DNA from: Qipengyuania sp. S6317L1
GTDB lineage: Bacteria > Pseudomonadota > Alphaproteobacteria > Sphingomonadales > Sphingomonadaceae
NCBI RefSeq assembly: GCF_023015615.1
Contig: NZ_JALKAJ010000002.1
Coordinates: 1,249,345 to 1,313,344 of the forward strand
Direction of reading: 5' to 3'
DNA: 64,000 nucleotides
The notes beneath the pieces were generated by a model that searched no databases, was not told the origin of the DNA, and saw only the letters and a list, made by a program, of their open reading frames with translations. Below, piece by piece: positions 24,256 to 32,486 of the stretch (the stretch's first letter is position 1; each line of letters starts with the position of its first letter). The position numbers and the translations under genes are program-made.

Positions 24256-25470
24256 TTATCCGTTCGCTGCCTGCCATTCGCGCAACATATGCTTGGCGAT
24301 TTGAAGCTGGAGGATCTGCGTTGTGCCCTCGTAAATGCGGTAGATGCGCGCATCGCGATAAAAGCGTTCGGCGTCGTATTCGGCAAGGTATCCTGCACCG
24401 CCATAGACCTGAACCACGCGGTCAACCACGCGCCCGCACATTTCCGATGAGAACACTTTGAACGCAGCCGCCTTCACGAGAATGTTCTCCCCGCGATCGG
24501 CCCGCTCGGTCACGTCCTTCATCATCGCCTCGGCGGCATAGATTTCCATTTCGCTGTCGGCGAGCATCTGCTGGATCAGCTGGAAGTTGGCGATGGGTTC
24601 GCCAAACGCCTTGCGCTCATTGGCGTAGCGGATTGCGCTGTCGAGAGCGCGCCGCGCATAGCCCGCCGCCGTTGCGCCCACCGAAATGCGCCCGTTATCG
24701 AGGCTCTGCATGGCAAAACGGAAGCCCTTGCCGGTCTCTCCGCCCAAAAGCGCATCGCCTGATACCTCAACATCATCGAGCATGATGTCGGAGATATGGC
24801 TGCCCGACTGGCCCATTTTCTTGTCCGGCGATCCGGTGGAGACACCTTTTGCGTCCATCGGCACCAGAAACGCGCTGACGTGGGCGTTCTTGGGGAGGTT
24901 CTCCTTCTCGGTGCGGGCCATGATAAGGCCGACATCGGCGTGCGGCGCATTGGTGATGTAGCGTTTGGTGCCGTTCAGGACCCAGCCATTGCCATCCGCG
25001 CTTGGCCGGGCGGTGGTTTGAAGGCCGGCACTGTCCGAGCCGGATCCCGGCTCTGTCAGACCGAAACAGGCGATCTTGCCTTCAACTAGCTTTGGAAACC
25101 ACTCTTCGCGCTGCGCTTCGGTCGCGCCGTTCTTGAGCGCGCTTGCGAACATGCCAACGTTGATCGAGAAGATCGAACGATAAGCGGGCGCGGCATAGGC
25201 CATGATATTCACGATACGCGCATATTGGCTCATATTGAGGCCAGCGCCGCCGTATTCCTCTGGCACGGTCAGGCCGAACAGGCCCATTTCGCGCATTTCA
25301 TCGACGATCTCGGGCGGAATCGCGTCGTTCTCGATCACTTGCGGTTCTGCCGGGATCAGGCGCTCGCGCACATAGCGCGTCAATTGCTCGGCGAACTGTT
25401 CAAAAACATCGCTGTCCATGCCGGGGTTTGCGCCCGTTTCAGGGGTCCCGACTGCTTGGGGTGCATTCAT
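24256..25470 (-). CDS. Acyl-CoA dehydrogenase
   Basis: A 404-residue FAD-dependent acyl-CoA dehydrogenase. FGLTEPGSGSDSAGLQT is the FAD/substrate signature, QVYGGAGYLAEYDAERFYRDARI the C-terminal FAD site, and IYEGTTQILQLQIAK carries the catalytic Glu. It forms the 2,3-enoyl-CoA in a beta-oxidation-type step. The gene follows a small lipoprotein by three bases and precedes the CoA-transferase by 104 bases containing a hairpin. Substrate range is not evident from sequence. Confidence 0.94.
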   Translation of the reverse strand: MNAPQAVGTPETGANPGMDSDVFEQFAEQLTRYVRERLIPAEPQVIENDAIPPEIVDEMREMGLFGLTVPEEYGGAGLNMSQYARIVNIMAYAAPAYRSIFSINVGMFASALKNGATEAQREEWFPKLVEGKIACFGLTEPGSGSDSAGLQTTARPSADGNGWVLNGTKRYITNAPHADVGLIMARTEKENLPKNAHVSAFLVPMDAKGVSTGSPDKKMGQSGSHISDIMLDDVEVSGDALLGGETGKGFRFAMQSLDNGRISVGATAAGYARRALDSAIRYANERKAFGEPIANFQLIQQMLADSEMEIYAAEAMMKDVTERADRGENILVKAAAFKVFSSEMCGRVVDRVVQVYGGAGYLAEYDAERFYRDARIYRIYEGTTQILQLQIAKHMLREWQAANG

Positions 25471-25473
25471 TGG

Positions 25474-25680
25474 TTAAAGGCCCTCTCTCTCATCGCCTTT
25501 GGTCGTGTCGGTTTGCGGAGCCTCGCTGCGTTTATCATCGCGCGGGTCATCCAGTATTTCGGCCGCCTTGTTCAAGGCCTGCGCTTCATCCTCGCTTACC
25601 GGTCCGGCACTGTCAGGCGCACCGCCGCCACAGGCGGCAAGCGACAGGCTTGCCGCGACAAGCGAGACGATTGTTCGCAT
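25474..25680 (-). CDS. Small lipoprotein
   Basis: A 68-residue protein whose N-terminus, MRTIVSLVAASLSLAAC-GGG, has a lipobox LAAC at Cys17. The mature part is short, polar and acidic, without a recognisable domain. It is three bases from its neighbours on both sides, so it is inside the acyl-CoA operon. Its role there is unknown. Confidence 0.75.
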   Translation of the reverse strand: MRTIVSLVAASLSLAACGGGAPDSAGPVSEDEAQALNKAAEILDDPRDDKRSEAPQTDTTKGDEREGL

Positions 25681-25683
25681 GAT

Positions 25684-26025
25684 TTATTCCGGCGGGTCTT
25701 CGGGAATGTCTTCGCCGCCAAAGCTGTTCACATCAATTGCGGAGGCGGCTTCTGCGGCTTCCGCGGCGGCGGCCGCGTCTGCTGCAACCTGTGCGGCGGC
25801 GTCGGCTGCCGCTTCTGTGCTCTCAAGGCTTGGCGCTCTATCGACCGGATCGGCTGGCTCCATTGCCGCTGGGTCTTCGACAGGCTCTTCCGCGACCGGT
25901 TCGAGCGCCTCGTCTGCGGGCATTTCAACCGTATCGGGCATCGCCTCGGTCGAGGCATCATCAGCGCTGTTGCACGCGGCCAGTCCAAGGCTGCCAAGGG
26001 CAGCTACAATTGCAAGTTTCTTCAT
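25684..26025 (-). CDS. Ala/Glu-rich lipoprotein
   Basis: A 113-residue protein with lipobox LAAC at Cys18 after MKKLAIVAALGSLG. The mature part is acidic and Pro/Ala-rich, then has a helix-forming alanine-rich segment (about 70-97) and ends IDVNSFGGEDIPEDPPE. It is the first gene of the leftward acyl-CoA operon. It resembles low-complexity lipoproteins of Sphingomonadales; no domain is recognised. Confidence 0.75.
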   Translation of the reverse strand: MKKLAIVAALGSLGLAACNSADDASTEAMPDTVEMPADEALEPVAEEPVEDPAAMEPADPVDRAPSLESTEAAADAAAQVAADAAAAAEAAEAASAIDVNSFGGEDIPEDPPE

Positions 26026-26122
26026 TGCGGGTCTCCTCCTCGCGGTCCCATACCTGATCTTCTGAATTCGTGTAGCGGTCTCTCGGGCGGTAAGCCAAGC
26101 CCCAATTCGGGTCGGGACACGC

Positions 26123-26136
26123 TAATCATGTGATTA
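26123..26136. promoter_or_regulatory. Operator-like dyad TAATCA-TG-TGATTA
   Basis: Six-base perfect arms around TG lie in the 197-base divergent gap between the acyl-CoA operon (start 26025) and the beta-helix gene (start 26223). With one mismatch the dyad extends outward (GcTAATCA / TGATTAaC). It is a plausible site for a regulator of the acyl-CoA operon. Confidence 0.4.
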
Positions 26137-26222
26137 ACCGGTCCAAGGTCCGATGGCTCGAAACGGTACAGCATGAATGAGAGCAGTCCCCGCGCGCGCC
26201 CGGTTGGGGTATATCGCGCGGC

Positions 26223-27227
26223 ATGACACGGTTTAGAAATCCTCCCGCCCCTGCTCTATGGCAACGCCTAGTTGCGCGCATCGACCATCTGTTCGCCTTT
26301 GGCCTGATGCTGCTTTGCGCAGCGCTTTTTGTGGGCACGCCTGCCAATGCGCAAAGTGCACCCGCTTTCGTGATCAAGGAAAACGGGCGCAGTTTTGATA
26401 GTCTCCAGGACGCGGTGAACGCCATCGGTGACAGGCGCGGGACGATTGAAATTGCGCCCGGCACCTATCGCCAATGCGCGGTCCAGACGGCTGGCGTGGT
26501 GATTTACGCTGCGCGCGAATATGGCACTGTCACTTTCGACCGCCGTTCATGCGAGGGGAAGGCGGCTCTGGTTTTGCGCGGGCTTGGCGCGGAAGTGCGC
26601 GGGCTCACCTTTACCAATATGGCGGTGGGCGATGGCAATGGCGCTGGCATCCGGCTGGAAAAAGGCGTTCTGAACGTCGCCTATTCGAAGTTTTTGAATT
26701 CTCAGCAGGGCATTCTGACCGCCGACAATCCGCAGGGGCGCATCTATATCCTGCGCTCGACTTTCTCGGGGCTTGGCACTTGCGAGCATTCCGCAGGCTG
26801 CGCACATTCTATCTACATCGGCAACTATGGATCGCTGACGGTCAAGGAAAGCCGCTTTGAAAAGGGCCGCGGCGGCCACTATGTCAAAGCGCGCACGGCC
26901 AATGTCGTCCTAGAGGATAACAGCTTCGACGACGCGAATGGCATGGGCACCAACTACATGATCGACCTGCCCGCTGGCAGCAAAGGGACGATTGCCAATA
27001 ATTGGTTCGTGCAAGGCCGCGACAAGGAGAATTACTCCGCCTTTATCGCTCTGGGCGCAGAAACGCTGCTTCACGATCCCGATGGTCTGGTGGTCAAGGA
27101 CAACACCGCGCGCTTCGTGCCGGGGCTTAACCGGGCGAGTGTGTTCCTCGCCGACTGGACCAATTCGCGCGTGGTAATGAGCGGCAATAAGCTCGCAAGG
27201 GGCCTTACGAAATACGAGCTTCGTTAG
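26223..27227 (+). CDS. Secreted right-handed parallel beta-helix protein
   Basis: A 334-residue exported protein. A signal peptide ends near GTPANAQ-S (about residue 44) after a longer than usual charged N-region. The rest shows the repeated short strands of a right-handed beta-helix (GAGIRLEKGVLNVAYSKF, IYIGNYGSLTVKESRF, NVVLEDNSF, GTIANNWF), as in pectate-lyase-like and carbohydrate-binding proteins. Four Cys in RSCEG, TCEHSAGC and QCAVQ could form disulfides. No lyase catalytic residues are identifiable. The stop overlaps that of the GNAT gene. Confidence 0.8.
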   Translation: MTRFRNPPAPALWQRLVARIDHLFAFGLMLLCAALFVGTPANAQSAPAFVIKENGRSFDSLQDAVNAIGDRRGTIEIAPGTYRQCAVQTAGVVIYAAREYGTVTFDRRSCEGKAALVLRGLGAEVRGLTFTNMAVGDGNGAGIRLEKGVLNVAYSKFLNSQQGILTADNPQGRIYILRSTFSGLGTCEHSAGCAHSIYIGNYGSLTVKESRFEKGRGGHYVKARTANVVLEDNSFDDANGMGTNYMIDLPAGSKGTIANNWFVQGRDKENYSAFIALGAETLLHDPDGLVVKDNTARFVPGLNRASVFLADWTNSRVVMSGNKLARGLTKYELR

Positions 27228-27739
27228 GGGTAAAACCCGGGCGCGTAGGTCACTTCGCCACTCGGCATATCGCCATCCAGAAGCAGCGCCTGAAAATACT
27301 CGGGCGGCGGGCCGGGGTAGGTCAATTGCGCAAAGTGCCTGAAGCCGAAGCGCGGATAGTATTCATTGCTTCCCAATAGAACGATGCCCTTCGCGCCAAG
27401 CGCGCGCATATCGGCGATGCCCCTTGTGACAAGAGTTCCGCCAATGCCCTGATGGTGAAGCTCGGGCCAGACCGAGACCGGGCCAAGGCCATACCAGCCC
27501 ATTGCGCCGTCGCTGATCGTGACGGGTGAAAAGGCGATATGGCCGACAATGCGTGCCTCATCTTCCGCCACGAGTGAAAGCGTCAGATCACCGTCTTTGC
27601 GCAAGGCGTCGACCACGCGCTGCTCGTCTCCTTCGCTAAAGGGCATATCCTTGAACGCAGCCTTGGTGAGCGCGTGGATTGTCGCCTCATCGCCTGATTC
27701 TTCAGGGCGGATGGTGATGGGGATTGCAGGGCCCTTCAT
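27224..27739 (-). CDS. GNAT family N-acetyltransferase
   Basis: A 171-residue acetyltransferase. The acetyl-CoA loop is HHQGIGGTLVTRG, preceded by GWYGLGPVSVWPELH and followed by IVLLGSNEYYPRFGF, a pattern of the YhbS-like subgroup. The substrate is unknown. Its ATG overlaps the ribA stop (ATGA, 27736-27739), so it is the third gene of an xth-ribA-GNAT unit. Confidence 0.88.
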   Translation of the reverse strand: MKGPAIPITIRPEESGDEATIHALTKAAFKDMPFSEGDEQRVVDALRKDGDLTLSLVAEDEARIVGHIAFSPVTISDGAMGWYGLGPVSVWPELHHQGIGGTLVTRGIADMRALGAKGIVLLGSNEYYPRFGFRHFAQLTYPGPPPEYFQALLLDGDMPSGEVTYAPGFYP

Positions 27740-28830
27740 TTGAGCAAATGCCCCGATCTGTCGCGCTTGGTGGCGAGATAATGCGCGTTGTGGGGATTGT
27801 CCGGCAACTGGTGGTGCACCCGCTCGCTCACACGGATGCCGGTCGCCTCGAGGCTTTTGACCTTCGCCGGATTATTGGTGAGAAGGCGAATGGATTTCGC
27901 ACCGATAAGCTCCAGCATTCGCGCGGCGACGGGAAAATCGCGCGCCTCATCGGGAAGGCCAAGGCGCTCGTTTGCCTCAACCGTGTCGAACCCCTGATCC
28001 TGCAAGCGGTAGGCGCGCAGTTTATTGATGAGGCCAATCCCGCGCCCTTCTTGCCTCATGTAAAGCATGATGCCCCATCCGCCGTCATTACGGGCGTGCT
28101 CGGACATGGCTTCCAAAGCGGCATCGAGTTGCGGGCCGCAATCGCACTTGAGACTGCCCAGAACATCACCGGTAAGACATTCGGAATGCAGCCGCACCAG
28201 CGGTTCGCGGTCGCCCGATTGCTCGCCGATGATCAGCGCCACATGCTCGCGCGTATCCGCGGTTGAGCGAAAGGCGATGATCTGGGCATCCTCATTGGCT
28301 TTCACCGGAAGCCGCGCTCTGGTGATGATGTCGAGCCGTCCCGCATCGGTGTAGGCGGCAAGGTCGCTTGCGATAAGCGGATGTGGCTCGCCCCCTGCGA
28401 CCGGGTCGACCATGAAGGCAGGCAGGATACCGGCGATGCGCGCGTATTCCATCGCCGCAACCGCTTCGTCAGGCCAGCCGATTGGCTCGGCCTTGAACGG
28501 GCCTTTGAGCGGGTTGCCAAGATCAAGCGAAGGATCGGCAATCGGGCGCGCAACATCGAGCGTGATCGCCTCGCCCGAACGGATCAGAATGGGCGTGTGC
28601 GGCAGGTCATTGCGCGCCGCCTCGAGCTGATTGATGAGCTTCAACGTCGCTGCACGCGCAGCCGATATCAGGAGGTGGCCCGAAGTCGCTCCGCTTGCAA
28701 TCGCGGTTTCAACCGGCAGCAGCACCGGCCCGCCTGCAAAATCCAGCGCCCAGCCATGGCGCAGCGCATCGACCGCCTGGGCCGCGCGCCGCTCCGGCGA
28801 GGGAGGGACAAGGCGCTCGGCTTCGCTCAC
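27736..28830 (-). CDS. ribA: GTP cyclohydrolase II with N-terminal extension
   Basis: The first enzyme of riboflavin synthesis, opening GTP to 2,5-diamino-6-ribosylamino-pyrimidinone phosphate. The C-terminal ~200 residues hold the zinc site SECLTGDVLGSLKCDCGPQLD and the catalytic MRQEGRGIGLINKLRAY. The first ~150 residues are an extra domain in the position of RibB in RibBA fusions, but without its RAREGD-type acidic motifs, so it is likely non-catalytic. I chose the GTG at 28830, which overlaps the xth stop in GTGA; it gives 364 residues. Confidence 0.92.
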   Translation of the reverse strand: MSEAERLVPPSPERRAAQAVDALRHGWALDFAGGPVLLPVETAIASGATSGHLLISAARAATLKLINQLEAARNDLPHTPILIRSGEAITLDVARPIADPSLDLGNPLKGPFKAEPIGWPDEAVAAMEYARIAGILPAFMVDPVAGGEPHPLIASDLAAYTDAGRLDIITRARLPVKANEDAQIIAFRSTADTREHVALIIGEQSGDREPLVRLHSECLTGDVLGSLKCDCGPQLDAALEAMSEHARNDGGWGIMLYMRQEGRGIGLINKLRAYRLQDQGFDTVEANERLGLPDEARDFPVAARMLELIGAKSIRLLTNNPAKVKSLEATGIRVSERVHHQLPDNPHNAHYLATKRDRSGHLLK

Positions 28831-29630
28831 AAATCGAACTCTGTCACCAGCGGGATGTGATCGGAAGGCTTTTCCCAATTGCGCGCATCTTCGAGCAGGC
28901 GGTGCCCTGTTGCCTTGGCCGCCAGCGCGGGCGAGGCCCACATATGGTCCAATCTGCGCCCGCGATCGTTCACACGCCAATCTTTGCTGCGATAAGACCA
29001 CCAGGAATAATACCGGTCCGGATCGCGGATGAATTCGCGTCCCAGATCGACCCAGCCATGCGCGTCTTTGAAACCCTGGAGCGTTTCAACCTCGATAGGC
29101 GTGTGGCTGACCACTTTGAGAAGCTGTTTGTGGTTCCAGACATCGCTTTCCATCGGAGCGATATTGAAATCGCCAACGATCAGCGTCGGCGCTTCAATCG
29201 CCTTTGCCCAATCGGTCATGCGGGCCAGAAAATCGAGCTTTTGCCCGAATTTCGGGTTCTTTTCGCGGTCGGGTTCATCGCCGCCTGCGGGAACATAGAC
29301 ATTGTCGACGCGCACCGGTTTTCCGTCGACTTCAGCGCCTACGACCTCAACCCCGACATGGCGCGCCTCGCCATTGGCCTGCCAGTCGTGGCGCGAATAT
29401 TCGCGGATCGGCACGCGGCTGACGGTGGCAACGCCGTGATAGCCCTTCTGCCCGCAAACCGCCTGATGCTCATATCCAAGTTTTGCCAGAGCCTCTGCCG
29501 GGAATTGATGCTCCTGACATTTGATTTCCTGAAGGCACAAAATATCGGGCGCATGATCGCCCAGATATCTCTCGATGATCGGCAAGCGCAAACGCGCAGA
29601 ATTGATGTTCCATGTGGCGACACTAAGCAT
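28827..29630 (-). CDS. xth: Exodeoxyribonuclease III
   Basis: A 267-residue AP endonuclease and 3'-5' exonuclease of base excision repair. The start is MLSVATWNINSARLRLPII; LCLQEIKCQEHQFP holds the metal-binding Glu, LIVGDFNIAP the catalytic Asp and Asn, and DHMWASPAL plus KPSDHIPLVTEF the C-terminal Asp-His pair. Length is normal. The longer upstream frame overlaps the alkaline phosphatase gene and is rejected. It is the first gene of the xth-ribA-GNAT unit. Confidence 0.94.
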   Translation of the reverse strand: MLSVATWNINSARLRLPIIERYLGDHAPDILCLQEIKCQEHQFPAEALAKLGYEHQAVCGQKGYHGVATVSRVPIREYSRHDWQANGEARHVGVEVVGAEVDGKPVRVDNVYVPAGGDEPDREKNPKFGQKLDFLARMTDWAKAIEAPTLIVGDFNIAPMESDVWNHKQLLKVVSHTPIEVETLQGFKDAHGWVDLGREFIRDPDRYYSWWSYRSKDWRVNDRGRRLDHMWASPALAAKATGHRLLEDARNWEKPSDHIPLVTEFDL

Positions 29631-29726
29631 GGGAGCGGATTTAGGATGCGGATCGCAAAAACGCCACCTTTCACTTTCCCGCCATGCTTCAAGGCGATAG
29701 CAGTGCTGCCAAACGGAGACCCGCAT

Positions 29727-31145
29727 ATGAAACGCAACCTTGCCGCCCTTCTCACCGCCAGCGCCCTGTCGCTTGGCGCCTGCACCGCCGATCAGGGCGC
29801 GCCATCCGTGGCTAGCGCATCGCAGCCTGCCGAGAGCGAAGCCCCGAGTGCGAAGAATGTGATCCTGTTTATCGGCGATGGAATGGGCATCTCCACCATC
29901 ACCGCTGCGCGCATTTACGCCGGGCAAAAACGCGGGGCCAGCGGGGAGGAAAACGTTCTTCCCTTCGAGACATTCGACAATGTCGCCTTGGTCAAGACAT
30001 ACAACACCAATGCCCAAGTGCCCGATAGTGCGGGCACAGCGACCGCCATGCATTCAGGGTCCAAGACCCGCATCGGCGTTGTCGGCATCGGTCCACAGGC
30101 GACGCGCGGATCATGCGCCGATGCGCTGGCGCACCCGCTTCCGCTGCTTGGTGAAGAAGTGAAGCAACGCGGCCTTGCTCTTGGCATCGTCTCAACCGCT
30201 CGCATCACGCACGCAACCCCGGCGAGTGTCTATGCCAGAAGCGCGGATCGCAATTGGGAAGGCTTTATCGACCCGGAAAGCGGCCAGGACGAGGCCGGTT
30301 GCAAAGACATCGCACAGCAACTCATCGAGGCTGACTGGGATGTGGCTCTTGGCGGGGGACGCTATAATTTCTTTGGAAGCGAGGCCGATGGGCGGCGCAC
30401 CTCTCCATCTGCAAACCTTGCCGCAAGCTGGGTGAGCCGGACGGGCGGAAGCTATGTGACAAACGCAGAAGAGCTTGGAAAGGCGCCAATGGATGCCCCT
30501 GTGCTCGGCCTTTTCTCTCAGAGCCACATGACCTACACCGCCGAACGCGGGGCAGATAATGCAGAGCCGACACTCACCGATATGACAGCGCAGGCTATTG
30601 CGCGGCTCAAGACCGATCCGGACGGGTTTTACCTCATGGTCGAATCGGGCCGGATCGATCACGCACACCACGACGGGCGCGCAGGGGTTGCCTTGGAAGA
30701 AACGGTCGAATTTGCCCGCGCGATCCAACATGCAATCGACAACACCGATCCCAATGAAACCCTGATCATGGTCACCGCCGATCACAGCCACGTTTTCACA
30801 ATCGCCGGATATCCGCGGCGCGGAAACGACATTCTCGGGCTGGTCGTGCCGCCGGCAGGCGACATCAGCAACACCGAAGAGCCGCTGCCCGCGAATGATG
30901 GCAAGCCTTATACGACGCTTGGTTATGCCAACGGCCCGGGCGCAATCGCAGGAATGGACCCGCGCCCTCTTCCCGAAACGGGCGTGAGCGCGCGCCAGCA
31001 GGCGACTATCCCCTTGTCCAGTGAAACGCACGCCGGCGAGGATGTTGCCCTCTACGCTCAAGGACCCGGCGCACAAAAGGCGCGCGGCGTGATCGAACAA
31101 AATGTCATTTACGACATCATTCGCAGCGGATTTGGTTGGGAATAG
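29727..31145 (+). CDS. Alkaline phosphatase, lipoprotein
   Basis: A 472-residue PhoA-family phosphomonoesterase. The lipobox LGAC puts the lipid on Cys19, so it is membrane-anchored rather than soluble. NVILFIGDGMGISTITAARI carries the first metal Asp51, and VPDSAGTATAMHSG the phosphoryl-accepting Ser101. Further metal ligands are in ESGRIDHAHHDGR, VTADHSHVF and the late SSETHAGEDVALYAQGP. It supplies phosphate from organic esters. No PHO box was recognised upstream, where it diverges from xth. Confidence 0.92.
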   Translation: MKRNLAALLTASALSLGACTADQGAPSVASASQPAESEAPSAKNVILFIGDGMGISTITAARIYAGQKRGASGEENVLPFETFDNVALVKTYNTNAQVPDSAGTATAMHSGSKTRIGVVGIGPQATRGSCADALAHPLPLLGEEVKQRGLALGIVSTARITHATPASVYARSADRNWEGFIDPESGQDEAGCKDIAQQLIEADWDVALGGGRYNFFGSEADGRRTSPSANLAASWVSRTGGSYVTNAEELGKAPMDAPVLGLFSQSHMTYTAERGADNAEPTLTDMTAQAIARLKTDPDGFYLMVESGRIDHAHHDGRAGVALEETVEFARAIQHAIDNTDPNETLIMVTADHSHVFTIAGYPRRGNDILGLVVPPAGDISNTEEPLPANDGKPYTTLGYANGPGAIAGMDPRPLPETGVSARQQATIPLSSETHAGEDVALYAQGPGAQKARGVIEQNVIYDIIRSGFGWE

Positions 31146-31186
31146 CGGGCAGGAGAGAGAAGGCCGGACCGAAACAAAAACCGGCA

Positions 31187-31228
31187 ATAAAAAAGCCTCA
31201 GTGCCGGGGGCGATGGCACTGAGGCTTT
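31187..31228. terminator. Intrinsic terminator between alkaline phosphatase and lolA
   Basis: GCCTCAGTGCC (31195-31205) pairs perfectly over 11 bp with GGCACTGAGGC (31215-31225) around a nine-base loop. The minus strand has TTTTTTATT after the stem; the plus strand has only TTT. It is therefore strongest for leftward transcripts (lolA or the candidate sRNA). Confidence 0.88.
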
Positions 31229-31340
31229 AAAGTCAGCGTTCGTCACGCTTGGACAAGACACCCCGTTAAAGAGGAGAGACAACAGGGGGGAAACCTCGTC
31301 CTCCGGGCGTCTTGTGAAGTCTTTTTACGATTGTCCGGCT
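31187..31340 (-). ncRNA. Candidate small RNA or lolA 3' UTR with strong terminator
   Basis: The 258-base gap between the convergent phosphatase and lolA is unusually structured. On the minus strand a possible promoter (TTGCGA near 31376, TATACG or CATATA near 31350) is followed by a long stem. Its outer arms are ACAAGAC/GTCTTGT (31309-31315 with 31253-31259) and its inner arms GAGGA/TCCTC, enclosing a C-rich apical loop. An intrinsic terminator with a T6 tail comes next. This is the architecture of a trans-acting sRNA with a pyrimidine-rich seed, or of a processed lolA 3' UTR. There is no reading frame of note. No known family recognised. Confidence 0.4.
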
Positions 31341-31403
31341 TTCACGTATATGAACGCCCACCTAGTTTTGTCGCAAAATTACAACTTTTGGCGGGTGAGA
31401 CGT

Positions 31404-32081
31404 TCACCCCGGCCGACGAGACGAGCGGCGCGGATCGTCGAAGCTGAACGTCGAATCAGGAACAGCAATTCCATAGCGGTGAGACGACAGCCGAACCGTG
31501 GTGCGGTGATTCTGTGCGTCGAGGGCCACCCAGTGGGTAAGTTGCAATCCGCCGGGCGCATTTCCATTGCGCACGAAGATAAGATTGATGCGGCCAAACT
31601 CGGGGCGGTCTGGATCGCGCACGTCGATGCTGATCACATCGGAACTGCCCGTTGGGACAAGAGTGCCGTATTGCGCCACATCGCGTTCAGGATCGAGAAG
31701 CGCGCCCAAGGGCGAGTTTTTGATCGGCCAGCGTTCGACCTGGCGCACCTCGTAATCGACCATGTAAAGCGATTTGCCGTTGGAGACGACCAGCAGGTCG
31801 GCATTCTTGCCATAGTCGAAGCGGATCTTGCCCGGCCGCTTCAATGTCATCGTCCCGCGCGCGACATTGCCGGAGCGGTCGATCTGCTCGAAGCTTGCCT
31901 TCATCGTCCCGATTGACCGCAGCGCAGTGACCGCGCGATTGAGGTCCGCGCTGCGCGTCTGCGCGCTCGCCTCGGCGGGGGTGAACGGGCCGGTTGGGGC
32001 GCCAAGCCCGGTTCCAAGCATGACTGCGCCCGCAAGCGCTGCGATGGCAACGCGCGGGCGAAGAAGTTTGAGTGTTTTCAT
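31404..32081 (-). CDS. lolA: Outer-membrane lipoprotein carrier protein LolA
   Basis: A 225-residue periplasmic chaperone carrying lipoproteins to LolB or the outer membrane. It starts MKTLKLLRPRVAIAALAG with a signal peptide ending near ASAQ. LolA hallmarks are MKASFEQIDRSGNVARGTMTLKRPGKIRFDY and LLVVSNGKSLYMVDYEVRQVERWP. The C-terminus (SFDDPRRSSRRPG) is basic. The ATG at 32081 fits the signal peptide; a longer frame upstream has no leader-like sequence. Confidence 0.9.
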   Translation of the reverse strand: MKTLKLLRPRVAIAALAGAVMLGTGLGAPTGPFTPAEASAQTRSADLNRAVTALRSIGTMKASFEQIDRSGNVARGTMTLKRPGKIRFDYGKNADLLVVSNGKSLYMVDYEVRQVERWPIKNSPLGALLDPERDVAQYGTLVPTGSSDVISIDVRDPDRPEFGRINLIFVRNGNAPGGLQLTHWVALDAQNHRTTVRLSSHRYGIAVPDSTFSFDDPRRSSRRPG

Positions 32082-32163
32082 GGACGCACAGTTACGCGTG
32101 AAGCGTTGAACTGTCGATGAATTTGAAGCGACCAATTGGTTCAGATCCAACGGTCCCAAGACC

Positions 32164-32331
32164 TTACTTGATCTTGGCTTCCTTGAATTCAACGTGCTTG
32201 CGCACAACCGGATCGTACTTACGGAAAGTCATCTTCTCGGTGATGTTGCGCGGGTTCTTTTTGGTCACGTAGAAAAAGCCGGTGTCAGCGGTGGACACGA
32301 GACGGATTTTCACGGTTGCTGGCTTCGCCAT
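32164..32331 (-). CDS. rpmG: 50S ribosomal protein L33
   Basis: A 55-residue protein starting [20 protein letters not shown] and containing YVTKKNPRN and [21 protein letters not shown], the standard alphaproteobacterial L33 sequence. It lacks the zinc-binding Cys pairs, so it is the zinc-independent form. The gene stands alone between lolA and arfB on the same strand, with about 80-150-base gaps. Confidence 0.96.
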   Translation of the reverse strand: MAKPATVKIRLVSTADTGFFYVTKKNPRNITEKMTFRKYDPVVRKHVEFKEAKIK

Positions 32332-32486
32332 GGCGGTTTCCTAAACGGTATGATGAGGCCAAATGGCCGTAAAAACAAACAGCGGCGCTGGACCGTTACC
32401 ATTGCTGGTTTAGGGATCGCCGCCTTACAGACGCGCGCCTCTGGGCGATTCACGGGGAAAAGTCAAGAAGAGTCGCTGCGTTTGGG

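Noticed and set aside
28695..29726. In-frame 340-codon extension upstream of alkaline phosphatase
   Set aside because: It lies antisense to ribA and xth, and the lipobox signal peptide begins at 29727.
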